Shown here piece after piece: positions 8,537 to 17,121 of a stretch of DNA of 64,000 nucleotides. The notes beneath the pieces were generated by a model. The model did not search any database. It had not been told where the DNA came from and saw only the letters and a program-made list of their open reading frames with translations. The DNA is from Nakamurella alba. Lineage in GTDB: Bacteria; Actinomycetota; Actinomycetes; Mycobacteriales; Nakamurellaceae. The stretch spans positions 53,630-117,629 of the forward strand of contig NZ_WLYK01000013.1 of assembly GCF_009707545.1 (NCBI RefSeq), given 5' to 3'. Numbering within the stretch: the stretch's first letter is position 1; each line of letters opens with the position of its first letter. The position numbers and the translations under genes are program-made.

Positions 8537-9690
8537 GCGCGATGCGACAGTCACCCGTCCTCGACATCGCCGGCGTGCTGTCCGACCCGGCCACCACGGT
8601 CGTCGTCACCTGTGGGTCGGGCGGCGTCGGCAAGACCACCACCGCTGCGGCGATGGCACTGTGGGCGGCCCGACGGGGGCGCCGGGTCGCGGTGCTGACC
8701 ATCGACCCGGCGCGCCGACTGGCCCAGTCACTGGGCCTCGGCGAGCTCGACAACGTGCCCCGACAGGTCGATCTCGGGGATCTGACCGATCGGGACGGTC
8801 CCGTCGAGCCGGGCGGCGAGCTGTGGGCGATGATGCTGGACTCGCGGCGCACGTTCGACGAGATGGTCGCCTCGCACGCCTCCGCTGAGCGGGCCGAGCA
8901 GATCTTCGCGAACCCGTTCTACAAGACCATCTCCACGAACTTCTCCGGCACGCAGGAGTACATGGCGATGGAGAAACTCAGCCAGCTCGCGGCGGGCGGC
9001 GAGTACGACCTGATCGTGGTGGACACCCCGCCGAGCCGCTCCGCGCTCGACTTCCTGGACGCCCCACAGCGTCTCGGCTCGTTCCTGGACGGCCGGATGA
9101 TCCGGCTGCTGTCCTCACCCGGCCGCGGGATGCTGAAGATCGTCGGCGCCGGGGTCAACCTGTTCACCCGGGCCGTGACCTCGGTGATCGGTGGCCAGAT
9201 GCTGGCCGACGCCGGGCAGTTCGTGCAGCTCTTCGAGAGCATGTTCGGCGGGTTCCGGGAACGGGCCCAGGCGACCTACGACCTGCTGCGCGGCAGTTCC
9301 GCGACGTTCGTGGTGGTGGCCGCACCGGAACCCGATGCGCTGCGCGAGGCCTCGTACTTCGCGGACCGGCTGCTCGCCGAGCGGATGCCGCTGGCCGGGC
9401 TGGTCCTCAACCGCACGCACCCGCCGCTGGCCCGGCTGGACATCGCCGCGACCCGGGCGGCACTGGACGATCTGGGAAAGTCCGCACCGCTGGCCACCGC
9501 CGCACTGTCGGTGCACGCGCGGCTGCTGACCCTGCGGGCGGAGGAGATCCGGTTGCGGTCACGGTTCGTCGGAGCACATCCGGACCTGCCGGTGGTCGAG
9601 GTGCCGGCGCTGCCGTTCGACGCCCACGACCTGCCCGCGCTGCTGGAGATCGCGGACCGGCTCACCGGCGCCGCGGACCGTTCGGCCTGA
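8533..9690 (+). CDS. GET3/ArsA-like anion-transporting ATPase, second of a pair (Rv3680-like)
   Basis: 385 residues (Rv3680 is about the same). The P-loop is CGSGGVGKTTTAAAMA with the signature Lys replaced by Ser (GSGGVGKTT), unlike its partner, which suggests the two subunits are not equivalent in hydrolysis. Other motifs are VLTIDPARRLAQSLGL and VVDTPPSRSALDFLDAP. The middle is rich in alpha-helix (GMLKIVGAGVNLFTRAVTSVIGG) like the client-binding part of GET3. Overlaps its partner by GTGA. A hairpin separates it from the convergent whiB4. Confidence 0.85.
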   Translation: MSAMRQSPVLDIAGVLSDPATTVVVTCGSGGVGKTTTAAAMALWAARRGRRVAVLTIDPARRLAQSLGLGELDNVPRQVDLGDLTDRDGPVEPGGELWAMMLDSRRTFDEMVASHASAERAEQIFANPFYKTISTNFSGTQEYMAMEKLSQLAAGGEYDLIVVDTPPSRSALDFLDAPQRLGSFLDGRMIRLLSSPGRGMLKIVGAGVNLFTRAVTSVIGGQMLADAGQFVQLFESMFGGFRERAQATYDLLRGSSATFVVVAAPEPDALREASYFADRLLAERMPLAGLVLNRTHPPLARLDIAATRAALDDLGKSAPLATAALSVHARLLTLRAEEIRLRSRFVGAHPDLPVVEVPALPFDAHDLPALLEIADRLTGAADRSA

Positions 9691-9715
9691 CGACCCGCCC
9701 GTCGGACGGAACGGC

Positions 9716-9736
9716 CCGGCCGGTTCAGCCGGCCGG
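9716..9736. terminator. Short hairpin between convergent genes
   Basis: CCGGCCGG, loop TTCAG, CCGGCCGG: an 8-bp perfect stem between the ATPase stop (9690) and the whiB4 stop (9738). A 12-bp direct repeat GGCCGGTTCAGC runs through it. Confidence 0.6.
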
Positions 9737-9737
9737 T

Positions 9738-10127
9738 TCAGCCGGCCAGGTGCTCGGTGCCGGCGAGGCGGGCCTCCTCCAGCAGGTCCCGCCAGCTGGT
9801 GACGTCCGGGCAGCGCTTGAGCAGCGCACGGCGCTGACGCTCGGTCATCCCGCCCCAGACGCCGTACTCCACCTGGTTGTCCAGTGCCTCGGCCAGGCAT
9901 TCGGTCTTCACCGGGCAGCCGCCGCACAGCCGGGCCGCGTCACGCTGGGCCGCGCCGGTCACGAAGAGGGCATCGGGATCGCCGTTGGCGCAGACGGCCA
10001 GGCTCTTCCAGGACGGGGCCCCGGTCTCCTCGGCACCACGCGTCCGGACACCGGAAGCAGCTGCTCCGCCGATCTCGGCGATCCCGGCCCGGTCGGCCGG
10101 AACGATGCTCAGTCGAACCTCGGTCAT
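9738..10127 (-). CDS. whiB4: WhiB-family iron-sulfur regulator, WhiB4-like
   Basis: 129 residues. The four cluster cysteines are Cys46, Cys68, Cys71 and Cys77 (C-x21-C-x2-C-x5-C). The GVWGGMTERQRRALLKR turn and basic helix (89-105) follow, used for sigma/DNA contact. The sequence after the cluster and the position between the ATPase pair and ponA2 match M. tuberculosis WhiB4 (Rv3681c), a redox-responsive regulator. The N-terminal 40 residues are longer and unrelated. ATG 10127 chosen; ATG 10133 and GTG 10136 are possible earlier starts. Confidence 0.9.
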   Translation of the reverse strand: MTEVRLSIVPADRAGIAEIGGAAASGVRTRGAEETGAPSWKSLAVCANGDPDALFVTGAAQRDAARLCGGCPVKTECLAEALDNQVEYGVWGGMTERQRRALLKRCPDVTSWRDLLEEARLAGTEHLAG

Positions 10128-10688
10128 GCTCATCACGCCCCTTCTCGCTGCTGCGGACCTTCCGGCCCGCCCCATCCCGCCGTTCTGCGGCGGGCGATTC
10201 GGCAATGGGACGCGGTATCCCACCGAACCGTTCCCGTGCTGAAGAGCAAACTTCCGGCCGTCAGATACCCCGCATCGGAACGGGTGATCCGGATATCGGC
10301 CGGTGCGCGTATTGCCCACCTGTGAGCTGATTGTGCCACCCATTCGGCCTACAGTCGATAGGGGGAGCGTGCAACGATTGCGCATCGTTCTGGACATTGT
10401 GGTCGTCCCGGATCACCGGTCCGCATCAATCGCGACCGGATCCGTCGCACCGGAACGCTTCCCGGTGGGCCTGACCGGAACGGCGTGATGCCCGGTTCCG
10501 CCCGCCGGTCGACCGATCCGACCCGGACCTGTCCGGCACCACCCCCGGCCCGGCGGTTCCCACCCGGGAAGGGCCCGCGGGCACCGGCCTGCTGCCGGCC
10601 GGGCGGCGTCCGGTCACGGACGGACATCCGGGCGCGACCCCGGTGGACGGTGACCCGACCATCACCCCGACCTCACCCCTGCCACCAG
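10128..10688. other. whiB4-ponA2 intergenic region
   Basis: About 560 bp without a convincing gene. It is less GC-rich in its middle (10200-10400). It contains the inverted repeat AACGAT-TGCGC-ATCGTT at 10373-10389, a candidate operator. A reading frame continues upstream of ponA2 but is arginine/proline-rich and looks non-coding. Confidence 0.5.
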
Positions 10689-10700
10689 TACCCTTGGCCG
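10689..10700 (+). promoter_or_regulatory. -10 box of a leaderless ponA2 promoter
   Basis: TACCCT at 10689-10694 lies 6 nt before GTG 10701. The same TACCCTTGGCC string stands at 7250 before another leaderless gene. Confidence 0.5.
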
Positions 10701-13046
10701 GTGCGGGTGATGGGTGGACTGGGCCGGTTGGCAGTGGCGATCGTCGTGGCAGGAGTGCTGGTCGCGGGCCTGCTGCTGCCCTATGCGGTGGGGGCGGGGT
10801 TGGCCTCCAACAAGATCACCGACGCCATCGAGAACACCCCGGTGACCGACATGGACCAGCCGGCGCCGGAGCGGACCACGGTCACCGCGGCGGACGGCAC
10901 CACCATCGCCACCGTCTACAACCAGAACCGGGTCAACGTCCCGCTGTCGGAGATCAACCCGAAGCTGCAGAACGCGATCATCGCCACCGAGGACCGCCGC
11001 TTCTACGAGCACCCCGGGGTCGACTGGCGCGGCACCACCCGGGCGCTGCTGAAGAACTCGGAGGGCACCCTCGGCCAGCAGGGCGGGTCGACACTCACCC
11101 AGCAGTACGTGAAGAACTACCGGTTCCTGGTGCAGGCGACCACCGAGCAGGAGAAGGCCGACGCCATCGCCGCCACCCCGCTGCGCAAGCTGCAGGAGGC
11201 GAAGATCGCCCTGGTGCTGGAGCAGCAGATGTCCAAGGCCGACATCCTGGAGCGCTACCTCAACCTGGTGGCCTTCGGCCCGAGCGTCTACGGCGCCGAG
11301 GCCGCCGCGCAGTACTTCTTCGGCTCGCACGCCAAGGACCTCAACCTGGCCCAGTCGGCGCTGCTGGCCGGCATGGTGAACAACCCGAACAAGTACAACC
11401 CGTTCAACCCGGACCGGGCGCAGGACGCCCTGAACCGGCGGAACACCGTGCTGGACCTGATGTACGCCAACGGGTACATCACCGCGAAGGACCGCGACGC
11501 CTCGAAGGCCAAGAGCCTCGGCACCGAGCGGCACCCGCAGGCCAACGGCTGTCTGTCCGCGGCCAACGCGGCGACCAACGGCTACTTCTGCACCTACGCC
11601 CTGGACTACCTGGAGAACACCCAGGGGCTCAGCTCGACCGAGATCGCCTCCGGTGGCTACACCGTGCGCACCACGATGGACGTCACCGCGATGCGCGACG
11701 CGGTCGCCGCGGTGAAGGCGAACGCGGACCCGGCGAAGTTCGAGCGGGTGGCGAACGTGATGGCGGTGGTGCAGCCCGGCGACTCCCGGCAGGTGCTGGC
11801 CCTGGCCGCGAACCGACCCTTCGGCCTGGACCAGGAGGCGGGGCAGACCCAGCAACGGCTGACGACGACGTTCGCCCCGTTCGGCGCCGGGTCCACCTTC
11901 AAGATCTTCACCTCGGCGGTCGCACTGGAGAAGGGCCTCGGCACGAACTCGGTGATCAGCTCGCCGGCGCAGTACACGTCGCCGTTGACCCCGACCCACC
12001 CGTTCAACAACAGCGGCGACTTCCCGACGTCGATGACCATGGAGCAGGCGCTGGCCACCTCGCCGAACACCGCGTTCGTCTCGTTGGAGGACCAGGTCGG
12101 CCTGGAGAACGTGGCCGAGATGGCGGTCCGGCTCGGGCTGCGCGGGTACCTGCTGCCCTCCGGCGAGGTGGACCGGGCGTTCGCCGGCACCGGCCGGGAC
12201 TACGAGGAGGAGGTGTCGGCGCAGAAGATCGCGTCGTTCACCCTCGGTGTCAGCCCGGTCAGCCCGCTGGAGCTGGCGAACGTCGGCGCCACCCTGGCCA
12301 GCGACGGCAAGTGGTGCCAGCCGACGCCGATCGACTCGATCCTGGACCGCAACGGCAACGTCGTGCCGATCAAGGAGATCAACTGCGAGCAGGCGGTCGA
12401 GCCGGGTGTGGCGCGGGCACTGTCGCAGGCCATGCAGGCCGACCACCGCAACGACCAGGGCTACACCGGCACCGCCTACGCCGCCGCCACCAAGGCCGGC
12501 TGGAAGTCGACCGCGGCGCTGGCCAGCAAGACCGGCACCACCGAGGACTACAAGTCCGCGGCGTTCCTCGGCTGGACCCCGTACTACAGCGGCGCGGTCG
12601 TCACCTGGGACTACCTGAGCCGCCCCACCGGGGTCTGCATCAACGACGACAACACCCTCGCCGGGTCCTGCCAGGTCTCCGGCGGCGAGCGGACCGGCGG
12701 CGCCGGCACGAAGGGTATGAGCGGCGGCTCGGTGCCGGCCAACACCTGGTTCGCCACCATCGGCAAGCTGCAGGCCGACATCGACCCGGGTCTGTTCCCG
12801 CCGGCCCCGGCGGAATTGGTGACCGGCACCGCGAACACCCTGGTGCCGGACGTCCGCGGCCAGCTCTACGACACCGCGAAGGCCCAGCTCGAGGCGGCCG
12901 GCTTCGTGGTGCCGGCGCCCCGGGTCAGCACCACCAGCGGCGGCGTCGCCAACCTGGTCGTCGAGCAGTCGCCGCTGTACAGCGCGCTGCCCGGTGCCAC
13001 GGTCACGCTGACCGTCTCCGCCGGTGCGACGAGCTCCGGTGGCTGA
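10701..13046 (+). CDS. ponA2: Bifunctional penicillin-binding protein PonA2 with PASTA domain
   Basis: Class A PBP, 781 residues, which polymerises and cross-links peptidoglycan outside the membrane. N-terminal anchor helix (~7-35). Transglycosylase domain with IIATEDRRFYEHPGVDWRG (catalytic Glu) and QGGSTLTQQYVKN. Transpeptidase motifs are S-x-x-K GSTFKIF, S-x-N TSPNTAF and K-T-G SKTGTTED. One C-terminal PASTA domain (LVPDVRGQLYDTAKAQLEAAGF ... VTLTVSAG). Gene order after whiB4 equals M. tuberculosis Rv3682. GTG 10701 is preferred over upstream extension because of the leaderless -10 box and because the extension is not protein-like. Overlaps the next gene by 8 bp. Confidence 0.93.
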   Translation: MRVMGGLGRLAVAIVVAGVLVAGLLLPYAVGAGLASNKITDAIENTPVTDMDQPAPERTTVTAADGTTIATVYNQNRVNVPLSEINPKLQNAIIATEDRRFYEHPGVDWRGTTRALLKNSEGTLGQQGGSTLTQQYVKNYRFLVQATTEQEKADAIAATPLRKLQEAKIALVLEQQMSKADILERYLNLVAFGPSVYGAEAAAQYFFGSHAKDLNLAQSALLAGMVNNPNKYNPFNPDRAQDALNRRNTVLDLMYANGYITAKDRDASKAKSLGTERHPQANGCLSAANAATNGYFCTYALDYLENTQGLSSTEIASGGYTVRTTMDVTAMRDAVAAVKANADPAKFERVANVMAVVQPGDSRQVLALAANRPFGLDQEAGQTQQRLTTTFAPFGAGSTFKIFTSAVALEKGLGTNSVISSPAQYTSPLTPTHPFNNSGDFPTSMTMEQALATSPNTAFVSLEDQVGLENVAEMAVRLGLRGYLLPSGEVDRAFAGTGRDYEEEVSAQKIASFTLGVSPVSPLELANVGATLASDGKWCQPTPIDSILDRNGNVVPIKEINCEQAVEPGVARALSQAMQADHRNDQGYTGTAYAAATKAGWKSTAALASKTGTTEDYKSAAFLGWTPYYSGAVVTWDYLSRPTGVCINDDNTLAGSCQVSGGERTGGAGTKGMSGGSVPANTWFATIGKLQADIDPGLFPPAPAELVTGTANTLVPDVRGQLYDTAKAQLEAAGFVVPAPRVSTTSGGVANLVVEQSPLYSALPGATVTLTVSAGATSSGG

Positions 13047-14022
13047 CCGGGCTCGCGGCGGCAGCCACCGCGCCGCCTGGGCCGTCGCCGGCCTCGCGGC
13101 GACGGCCGCCGGTGGTGCCGTCTGGTCGACCGTGCTGGAACGCCAGTGGTACGCCCTGCGCCGGATCACCGTGCCGGTGCTGCGGCCGGGATCCTGGCCG
13201 ATCCGGGTGCTGCACCTGTCGGACCTGCACATCCTGCCGCGGCACCACCGGAAGATGCAGTGGGTCTCCGCGCTCGCGGACCTCCGTCCCGACCTGGTGG
13301 TCAATACCGGCGACACCCTGTCCTCCACCGATGCCGTGCCCTCCGCCCTGCGTGCCTTCGGCGGGCTGCTGGAGGTACCGGGCGCGTTCGTCTTCGGCAA
13401 CAACGACTACTTCGCCCCGCAGTGGAAGTCACCGCACCGGTACTTCACCCGGTCCAAGCCGTTGCCGAAGCGCGGCACCCTGCCGTGGCGGGACCTGCGC
13501 GCCGCCCAGTCCGAACGCGGCTGGATCGACCTGTCGAACCGGAAGTCCCCGCTGGAGCTGCGCGGGCAGCGGATCGCGCTGGCCGGGGTGGACGACCCGC
13601 ACCTGGGTCGGGACCGGTACGAGGAGATCGCCGGCCCGGCCGACGCCTCGGCCGTGGTCCGGATCGGGGTCGCCCACTCCCCCGAACCCCGGGTGCTGGA
13701 CGCCTTCGCGGGTGACGGCTACGACCTGGTGCTGGCCGGTCACACGCACGGCGGTCAGGTCCGGCTGCCGCTGCTCGGCCCGGTCGTCACCAACTGCGGC
13801 ATCGACCGCTCCCGGGCGCGCGGGCTCTCCCGGTGGGGCGAATCCATGTGGCTCAACGTCTCCGCGGGGCTGGGCAACTCCCCCTACATGCCGGCCCGGT
13901 TCTGCTGCCGGCCGGAGGCCACGCTGATCACCCTGGTGCCGCGGGAACCGGGCGACGCCCCGATGCCTGCCCGACCGGGACGGAGCGCCGAGGTGTCCGG
14001 AGCACCCCTTCAGATCCGCTAG
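13039..14022 (+). CDS. Calcineurin-like metallophosphoesterase (Rv3683-like)
   Basis: 327 residues with an N-terminal signal-anchor-like helix (~10-30). Five metal motifs follow in order: HLSDLHI, NTGDTLS, FGNNDYF, then AHSPEP and GHTHGGQVRLP. This is the YkuE/UDP-diacylglucosamine-hydrolase-like branch of phosphoesterases. Coupled to ponA2 by an 8-bp overlap; the same pair exists in mycobacteria, which suggests a cell-envelope role. Substrate unknown. GTG 13024 is an alternative start inside ponA2. Confidence 0.85.
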   Translation: MADRARGGSHRAAWAVAGLAATAAGGAVWSTVLERQWYALRRITVPVLRPGSWPIRVLHLSDLHILPRHHRKMQWVSALADLRPDLVVNTGDTLSSTDAVPSALRAFGGLLEVPGAFVFGNNDYFAPQWKSPHRYFTRSKPLPKRGTLPWRDLRAAQSERGWIDLSNRKSPLELRGQRIALAGVDDPHLGRDRYEEIAGPADASAVVRIGVAHSPEPRVLDAFAGDGYDLVLAGHTHGGQVRLPLLGPVVTNCGIDRSRARGLSRWGESMWLNVSAGLGNSPYMPARFCCRPEATLITLVPREPGDAPMPARPGRSAEVSGAPLQIR

Positions 14023-14039
14023 ACTTCTCGAGGCTCCCA

Positions 14040-14116
<77 letters not shown>

Positions 14117-14120
14117 GCAC

Positions 14121-14152
14121 GAGAACCCCCGCCCTGATGGGCGGGGGTTCTC
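14121..14152 (+). terminator. Strong intrinsic terminator after tRNA-Pro
   Basis: A perfect 14-bp stem GAGAACCCCCGCCC / GGGCGGGGGTTCTC with loop TGAT, 4 nt after the tRNA CCA end. It also faces the convergent gene at 14200. Confidence 0.92.
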
Positions 14153-14199
14153 GGCGTTCCGGGGTGGTTCTCCGGGTCCCGGGGTCGTGCGATCGGTGA

Positions 14200-15018
14200 T
14201 CAGCCGAGACCGCGGGAGTCCTGCTTCAGCGCGGTGTCCACGGTCAGCGCGGCAGCGACCACCAGGGACCGCAGCGGGTCCGGCAGGTCGTGGTGGATCT
14301 GCACCACGTACTTGTCCGCGGTGGTGAACAGCGTGGTGGCCAGGCCCTCCCAGGACTTGGTGATCCGGGCGATCTCCTGGCCGTAGGAGTCCTGGATGGA
14401 GAAGTCCCAGGCCCGCCAGTTCTCGGCGTTCAGCGAGCCGATGTCGGCGCCGTTCGACTCCATCGCGAAGCGGATCCTGCCGAACACGTTCTGCTGCACC
14501 AACCGTCCGACCTCCATGCCGTCCGGGCGCTGCACCACCACCGTCGACTTGAAGACCTTCGCCGGTCGGGTCAGGTACAGCTGCGGGCGGTCCTGGGCGT
14601 CCCGCACCTCCAGCCGGTGCGTGAAGTACTGGTCCAGGCTGCTGACGAACCGCATGACCTTCTTGGCGGTGGACTGGCCGATCTCGGTGACCGAGCCGAT
14701 CTGCACCCCGTCGCTGCCGTAGACCGCGTACTGGTTGGTCAGCTCGATGATCTTGCGTTGCTGACTGACGAGCAGGGTGAGTTCCGTCATGGGTGACCGG
14801 TAGCCGCCGGTCACCTGCGGGGCCGCGCCCGGCTGCAGCGCACCGCCCCAGCTGCTGTCGCCGTAGCCCTGCCCGGCCGCGCCGATCCCGCCCGGCCCCT
14901 GCGGCGGAGCCACCGGCGGCGCCTGCTGTGTGTGATCGGTCCATGACGCACCGTCCCACCAGCGCAGTTGTCCTGTTCCTGCGGGATCGGGGTACCAGCC
15001 GGCGATCGGAGCGCTCAT
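14200..15018 (-). CDS. DUF2510 protein with C-terminal scramblase/LURP-like domain
   Basis: 272 residues. The N-terminal DUF2510 motif is GWYPDPAGTGQLRWWDGASWTDH (~6-29), a small Trp-rich module frequent in actinobacteria. After a Gly/Pro/Gln linker a beta-rich domain begins at ~75 (ELTLLVSQQRKIIELTNQYAVY ... GQEIARITKSWEGLATTLFTTADKYVV), resembling phospholipid-scramblase/LURP-one folds. No enzymatic motif seen. It probably acts in the cytoplasm or at the inner membrane; function unknown. Divergent from the S9 peptidase gene. Confidence 0.7.
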   Translation of the reverse strand: MSAPIAGWYPDPAGTGQLRWWDGASWTDHTQQAPPVAPPQGPGGIGAAGQGYGDSSWGGALQPGAAPQVTGGYRSPMTELTLLVSQQRKIIELTNQYAVYGSDGVQIGSVTEIGQSTAKKVMRFVSSLDQYFTHRLEVRDAQDRPQLYLTRPAKVFKSTVVVQRPDGMEVGRLVQQNVFGRIRFAMESNGADIGSLNAENWRAWDFSIQDSYGQEIARITKSWEGLATTLFTTADKYVVQIHHDLPDPLRSLVVAAALTVDTALKQDSRGLG

Positions 15019-15094
15019 GCCCCGCAGTCTGGCACCGGGCGTCCGGTTGCGCGCCGGTTCGCCGGACCCGGACGGCACAGGGCAGGATGTCCGG

Positions 15095-17107
15095 GTGAGC
15101 CCCGACGACGCACCTCAGTTGCCGACGACCCTGCCGTCCACCGACGGCGGTCCGGACTCGCCGGTCGTCGAACCCGCGGAGCCGGTCACCCGCGACACCC
15201 TGGATCTCGATCCCGACGCCGGTGAGATGACCGACGAGGCCGTGGACGGTCCCGGTTCCTCCTACCCGGCCGCGGTGGTGCCGGACCGGTTGTTCGCCGA
15301 CGACGCCGCCGAGCAGCGCTGGCGGGCCCGGTTCTCCGCGGTGCGCATCGGACTGCCCGACCCGGCGCGGGACAACGCCGAACGGGCCGTCTACGTCTCC
15401 AACGCCGGCGGCCGGTTCGAGCTGTATTTCTGGGACACCGCGACCGGCACCCGCACCAAGGCCACCGACCGCCCCGACGGCACCGCGAACGGCGGGCCGG
15501 CGCCGGACGGGTCCGGCTTGTTCTGGTTCGACGACAACTCCGGCGACGAGTTCGGCAGCTGGCAGTGGCAGGACTTCGGCACCGGGCCGGGCAGCTCCCG
15601 CCCGGCACTGCCCGACGTGCCGCCCGGCTACCCCTCCGGGCTGGAGATCGGGCGGGACATCGTGCTCGCCGGGTTCACCGACGACGACGGGTCCCGGGTG
15701 CACCTGGCCCGCTTCGGCGAGGCCACCCGGGTGGTGTACTCGCACGAGCAGGACGCCGGCGTCGGCGCACTGTCCCGGGACGAGACCCTCTGGGTGCTCA
15801 CCCATTCCGAGCACGGCGACTCGCGGTACCCGGCCCTGCGGGTGCTCTCCACCCAGGACGGTGCCGTCATCGGCGAGCTCGACGACACCCCGGGGCGCGG
15901 GCTGGACGCGGTGGCCTTCGCACCGGTCCCCGGCGACACCCGGCTGCTGGTCGGGCACGAACGCCGCGGTCGCGAGGAACTGCTGATCTGGGACGTGGCC
16001 GATGGGTCCGTGCACGAGCTGGACATCGACCTGCCGGGCGACATCAGCGGCGACTTCTTCCCCGACGGGCAGGCACTCCTGGTGCTGCACACCCATTCCG
16101 GGCGGTCGACCGTGCACCGGTACGACCTGGCGAGCGGCGAGCTCACCGATCTCCCGGCCGCGCGCGGCGTGATCTCCGGCGCGGTCGCCCGACCGGACGG
16201 CTCGATCTGGTACCGCTGGTCCGATGCCGCCACCCCGCCGCAGCTGCGCCAGCTCTACCCGGACGGCCGCGACGTCACCCTGCTGGTCCCGGACGGACCG
16301 CCCGCCCCGGGATCCGAGGCTGTGCACGACATCTGGACCGAAGGACCGGGCGGCACCATCCACTCGCTGCTGGCCCGGCCGACCGCCGCCGGGGAGCCGT
16401 CGGAGGCGACCAACCGCGCCCTGCCGACGGTGTTCTACCTGCACGGCGGACCGGCCTCGGCCGACGAGGACGCCTACGAGGGCACCCGCGCCGCCTGGCT
16501 GGACGCCGGGTTCCAGGTGGTCCAGGTGAACTACCGCGGGTCGACCGGGTACGGCTCGGCCTGGCGGGACGCGCTCACCGAGCGGGTCGGCTACATCGAG
16601 CTGTCCGACATCGCGGCCGTACACGACGATCTCGTGGTGCGTGGGCTGGTGGACCAGGCCCGGTGCGCGGTCGTCGGGCACTCCTGGGGCGGCTTCCTGA
16701 CCCTGCTCGCGCTCGGCACCCAGCCCGGGCGCTGGGCGGTCGGGGTGGCCGGTGTGCCGGTGGCCGACTACCTCGCCGCCTACGAGGACGAGATGGAGCC
16801 GCTGCGCGGGTACGACCGTGCACTGTTCGGCGGATCGCCGGAGGAGAAGCCCGAGGCCTACCGGGACTCCTCGCCGTTGACCCACGTCGGGCAGGTCGAG
16901 GCGCCGGTGCTGGTACTGGCCGGCGAGAACGACCCGCGCTGCCCGATCCGGCAGATCAACAACTACCTGGACGCGCTCACCGCCCGCTCCGCCCCCTTCG
17001 CCCTCTACCGCTACGACGCCGGGCACGGGTCGATGGTGGTGGAGGAGATCCTCCGCCAGATGGCCTGCGAGATCGCCTTCGTCCGCGACGCCCTCGGCAT
17101 GCACTGA
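15095..17107 (+). CDS. S9-family serine peptidase (prolyl-oligopeptidase-like)
   Basis: 670 residues: a beta-propeller N-terminal part (~60-400, repeated blades with W-x-D and G-x-x-L patterns) and an alpha/beta-hydrolase domain. The nucleophile elbow is GHSWGGFLTLLALG, the acid AGENDPRCP and the histidine YDAGHGSMVV. Upstream of the elbow is VFYLHGGPASADEDAYEG with the oxyanion HGGP. Likely cleaves short peptides, possibly acyl-aminoacyl or dipeptidyl substrates, in the cytoplasm (no signal peptide). GTG 15095 has GGCAGGA 7 nt upstream; ATG 15017 would overlap the divergent gene. Confidence 0.85.
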   Translation: MSPDDAPQLPTTLPSTDGGPDSPVVEPAEPVTRDTLDLDPDAGEMTDEAVDGPGSSYPAAVVPDRLFADDAAEQRWRARFSAVRIGLPDPARDNAERAVYVSNAGGRFELYFWDTATGTRTKATDRPDGTANGGPAPDGSGLFWFDDNSGDEFGSWQWQDFGTGPGSSRPALPDVPPGYPSGLEIGRDIVLAGFTDDDGSRVHLARFGEATRVVYSHEQDAGVGALSRDETLWVLTHSEHGDSRYPALRVLSTQDGAVIGELDDTPGRGLDAVAFAPVPGDTRLLVGHERRGREELLIWDVADGSVHELDIDLPGDISGDFFPDGQALLVLHTHSGRSTVHRYDLASGELTDLPAARGVISGAVARPDGSIWYRWSDAATPPQLRQLYPDGRDVTLLVPDGPPAPGSEAVHDIWTEGPGGTIHSLLARPTAAGEPSEATNRALPTVFYLHGGPASADEDAYEGTRAAWLDAGFQVVQVNYRGSTGYGSAWRDALTERVGYIELSDIAAVHDDLVVRGLVDQARCAVVGHSWGGFLTLLALGTQPGRWAVGVAGVPVADYLAAYEDEMEPLRGYDRALFGGSPEEKPEAYRDSSPLTHVGQVEAPVLVLAGENDPRCPIRQINNYLDALTARSAPFALYRYDAGHGSMVVEEILRQMACEIAFVRDALGMH

Positions 17108-17121
17108 CCCGTCCCGGGTCA
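17105..17121. terminator. Hairpin containing both convergent stop codons
   Basis: TGACCCG-TCC-CGGGTCA: the first TGA is the stop of the S9 peptidase gene and the complement of the last TCA is the stop of the acyl-CoA synthetase gene. Confidence 0.45.

Noticed and set aside
7514..9690. The ATPase pair as an arsenite efflux system
   Set aside because: No arsenite-binding cysteines, no ArsB/ArsR neighbours, and the context matches the mycobacterial Rv3679-Rv3680 pair.
9721..9740. GGCCGGTTCAGC direct repeat as a mobile-element footprint
   Set aside because: Just two 12-bp copies within a terminator-like hairpin; slippage is a sufficient explanation.
10485..10700. N-terminal extension of PonA2
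   Set aside because: Arg/Pro-rich and not protein-like; the membrane anchor follows GTG 10701, which has its own -10 box.
10643..13927. A frame of about 1,090 codons overlapping ponA2 and the phosphoesterase gene
   Set aside because: It is rich in Arg/Gly/Pro/His with no domain pattern, while the other frame gives complete PonA2 motifs.
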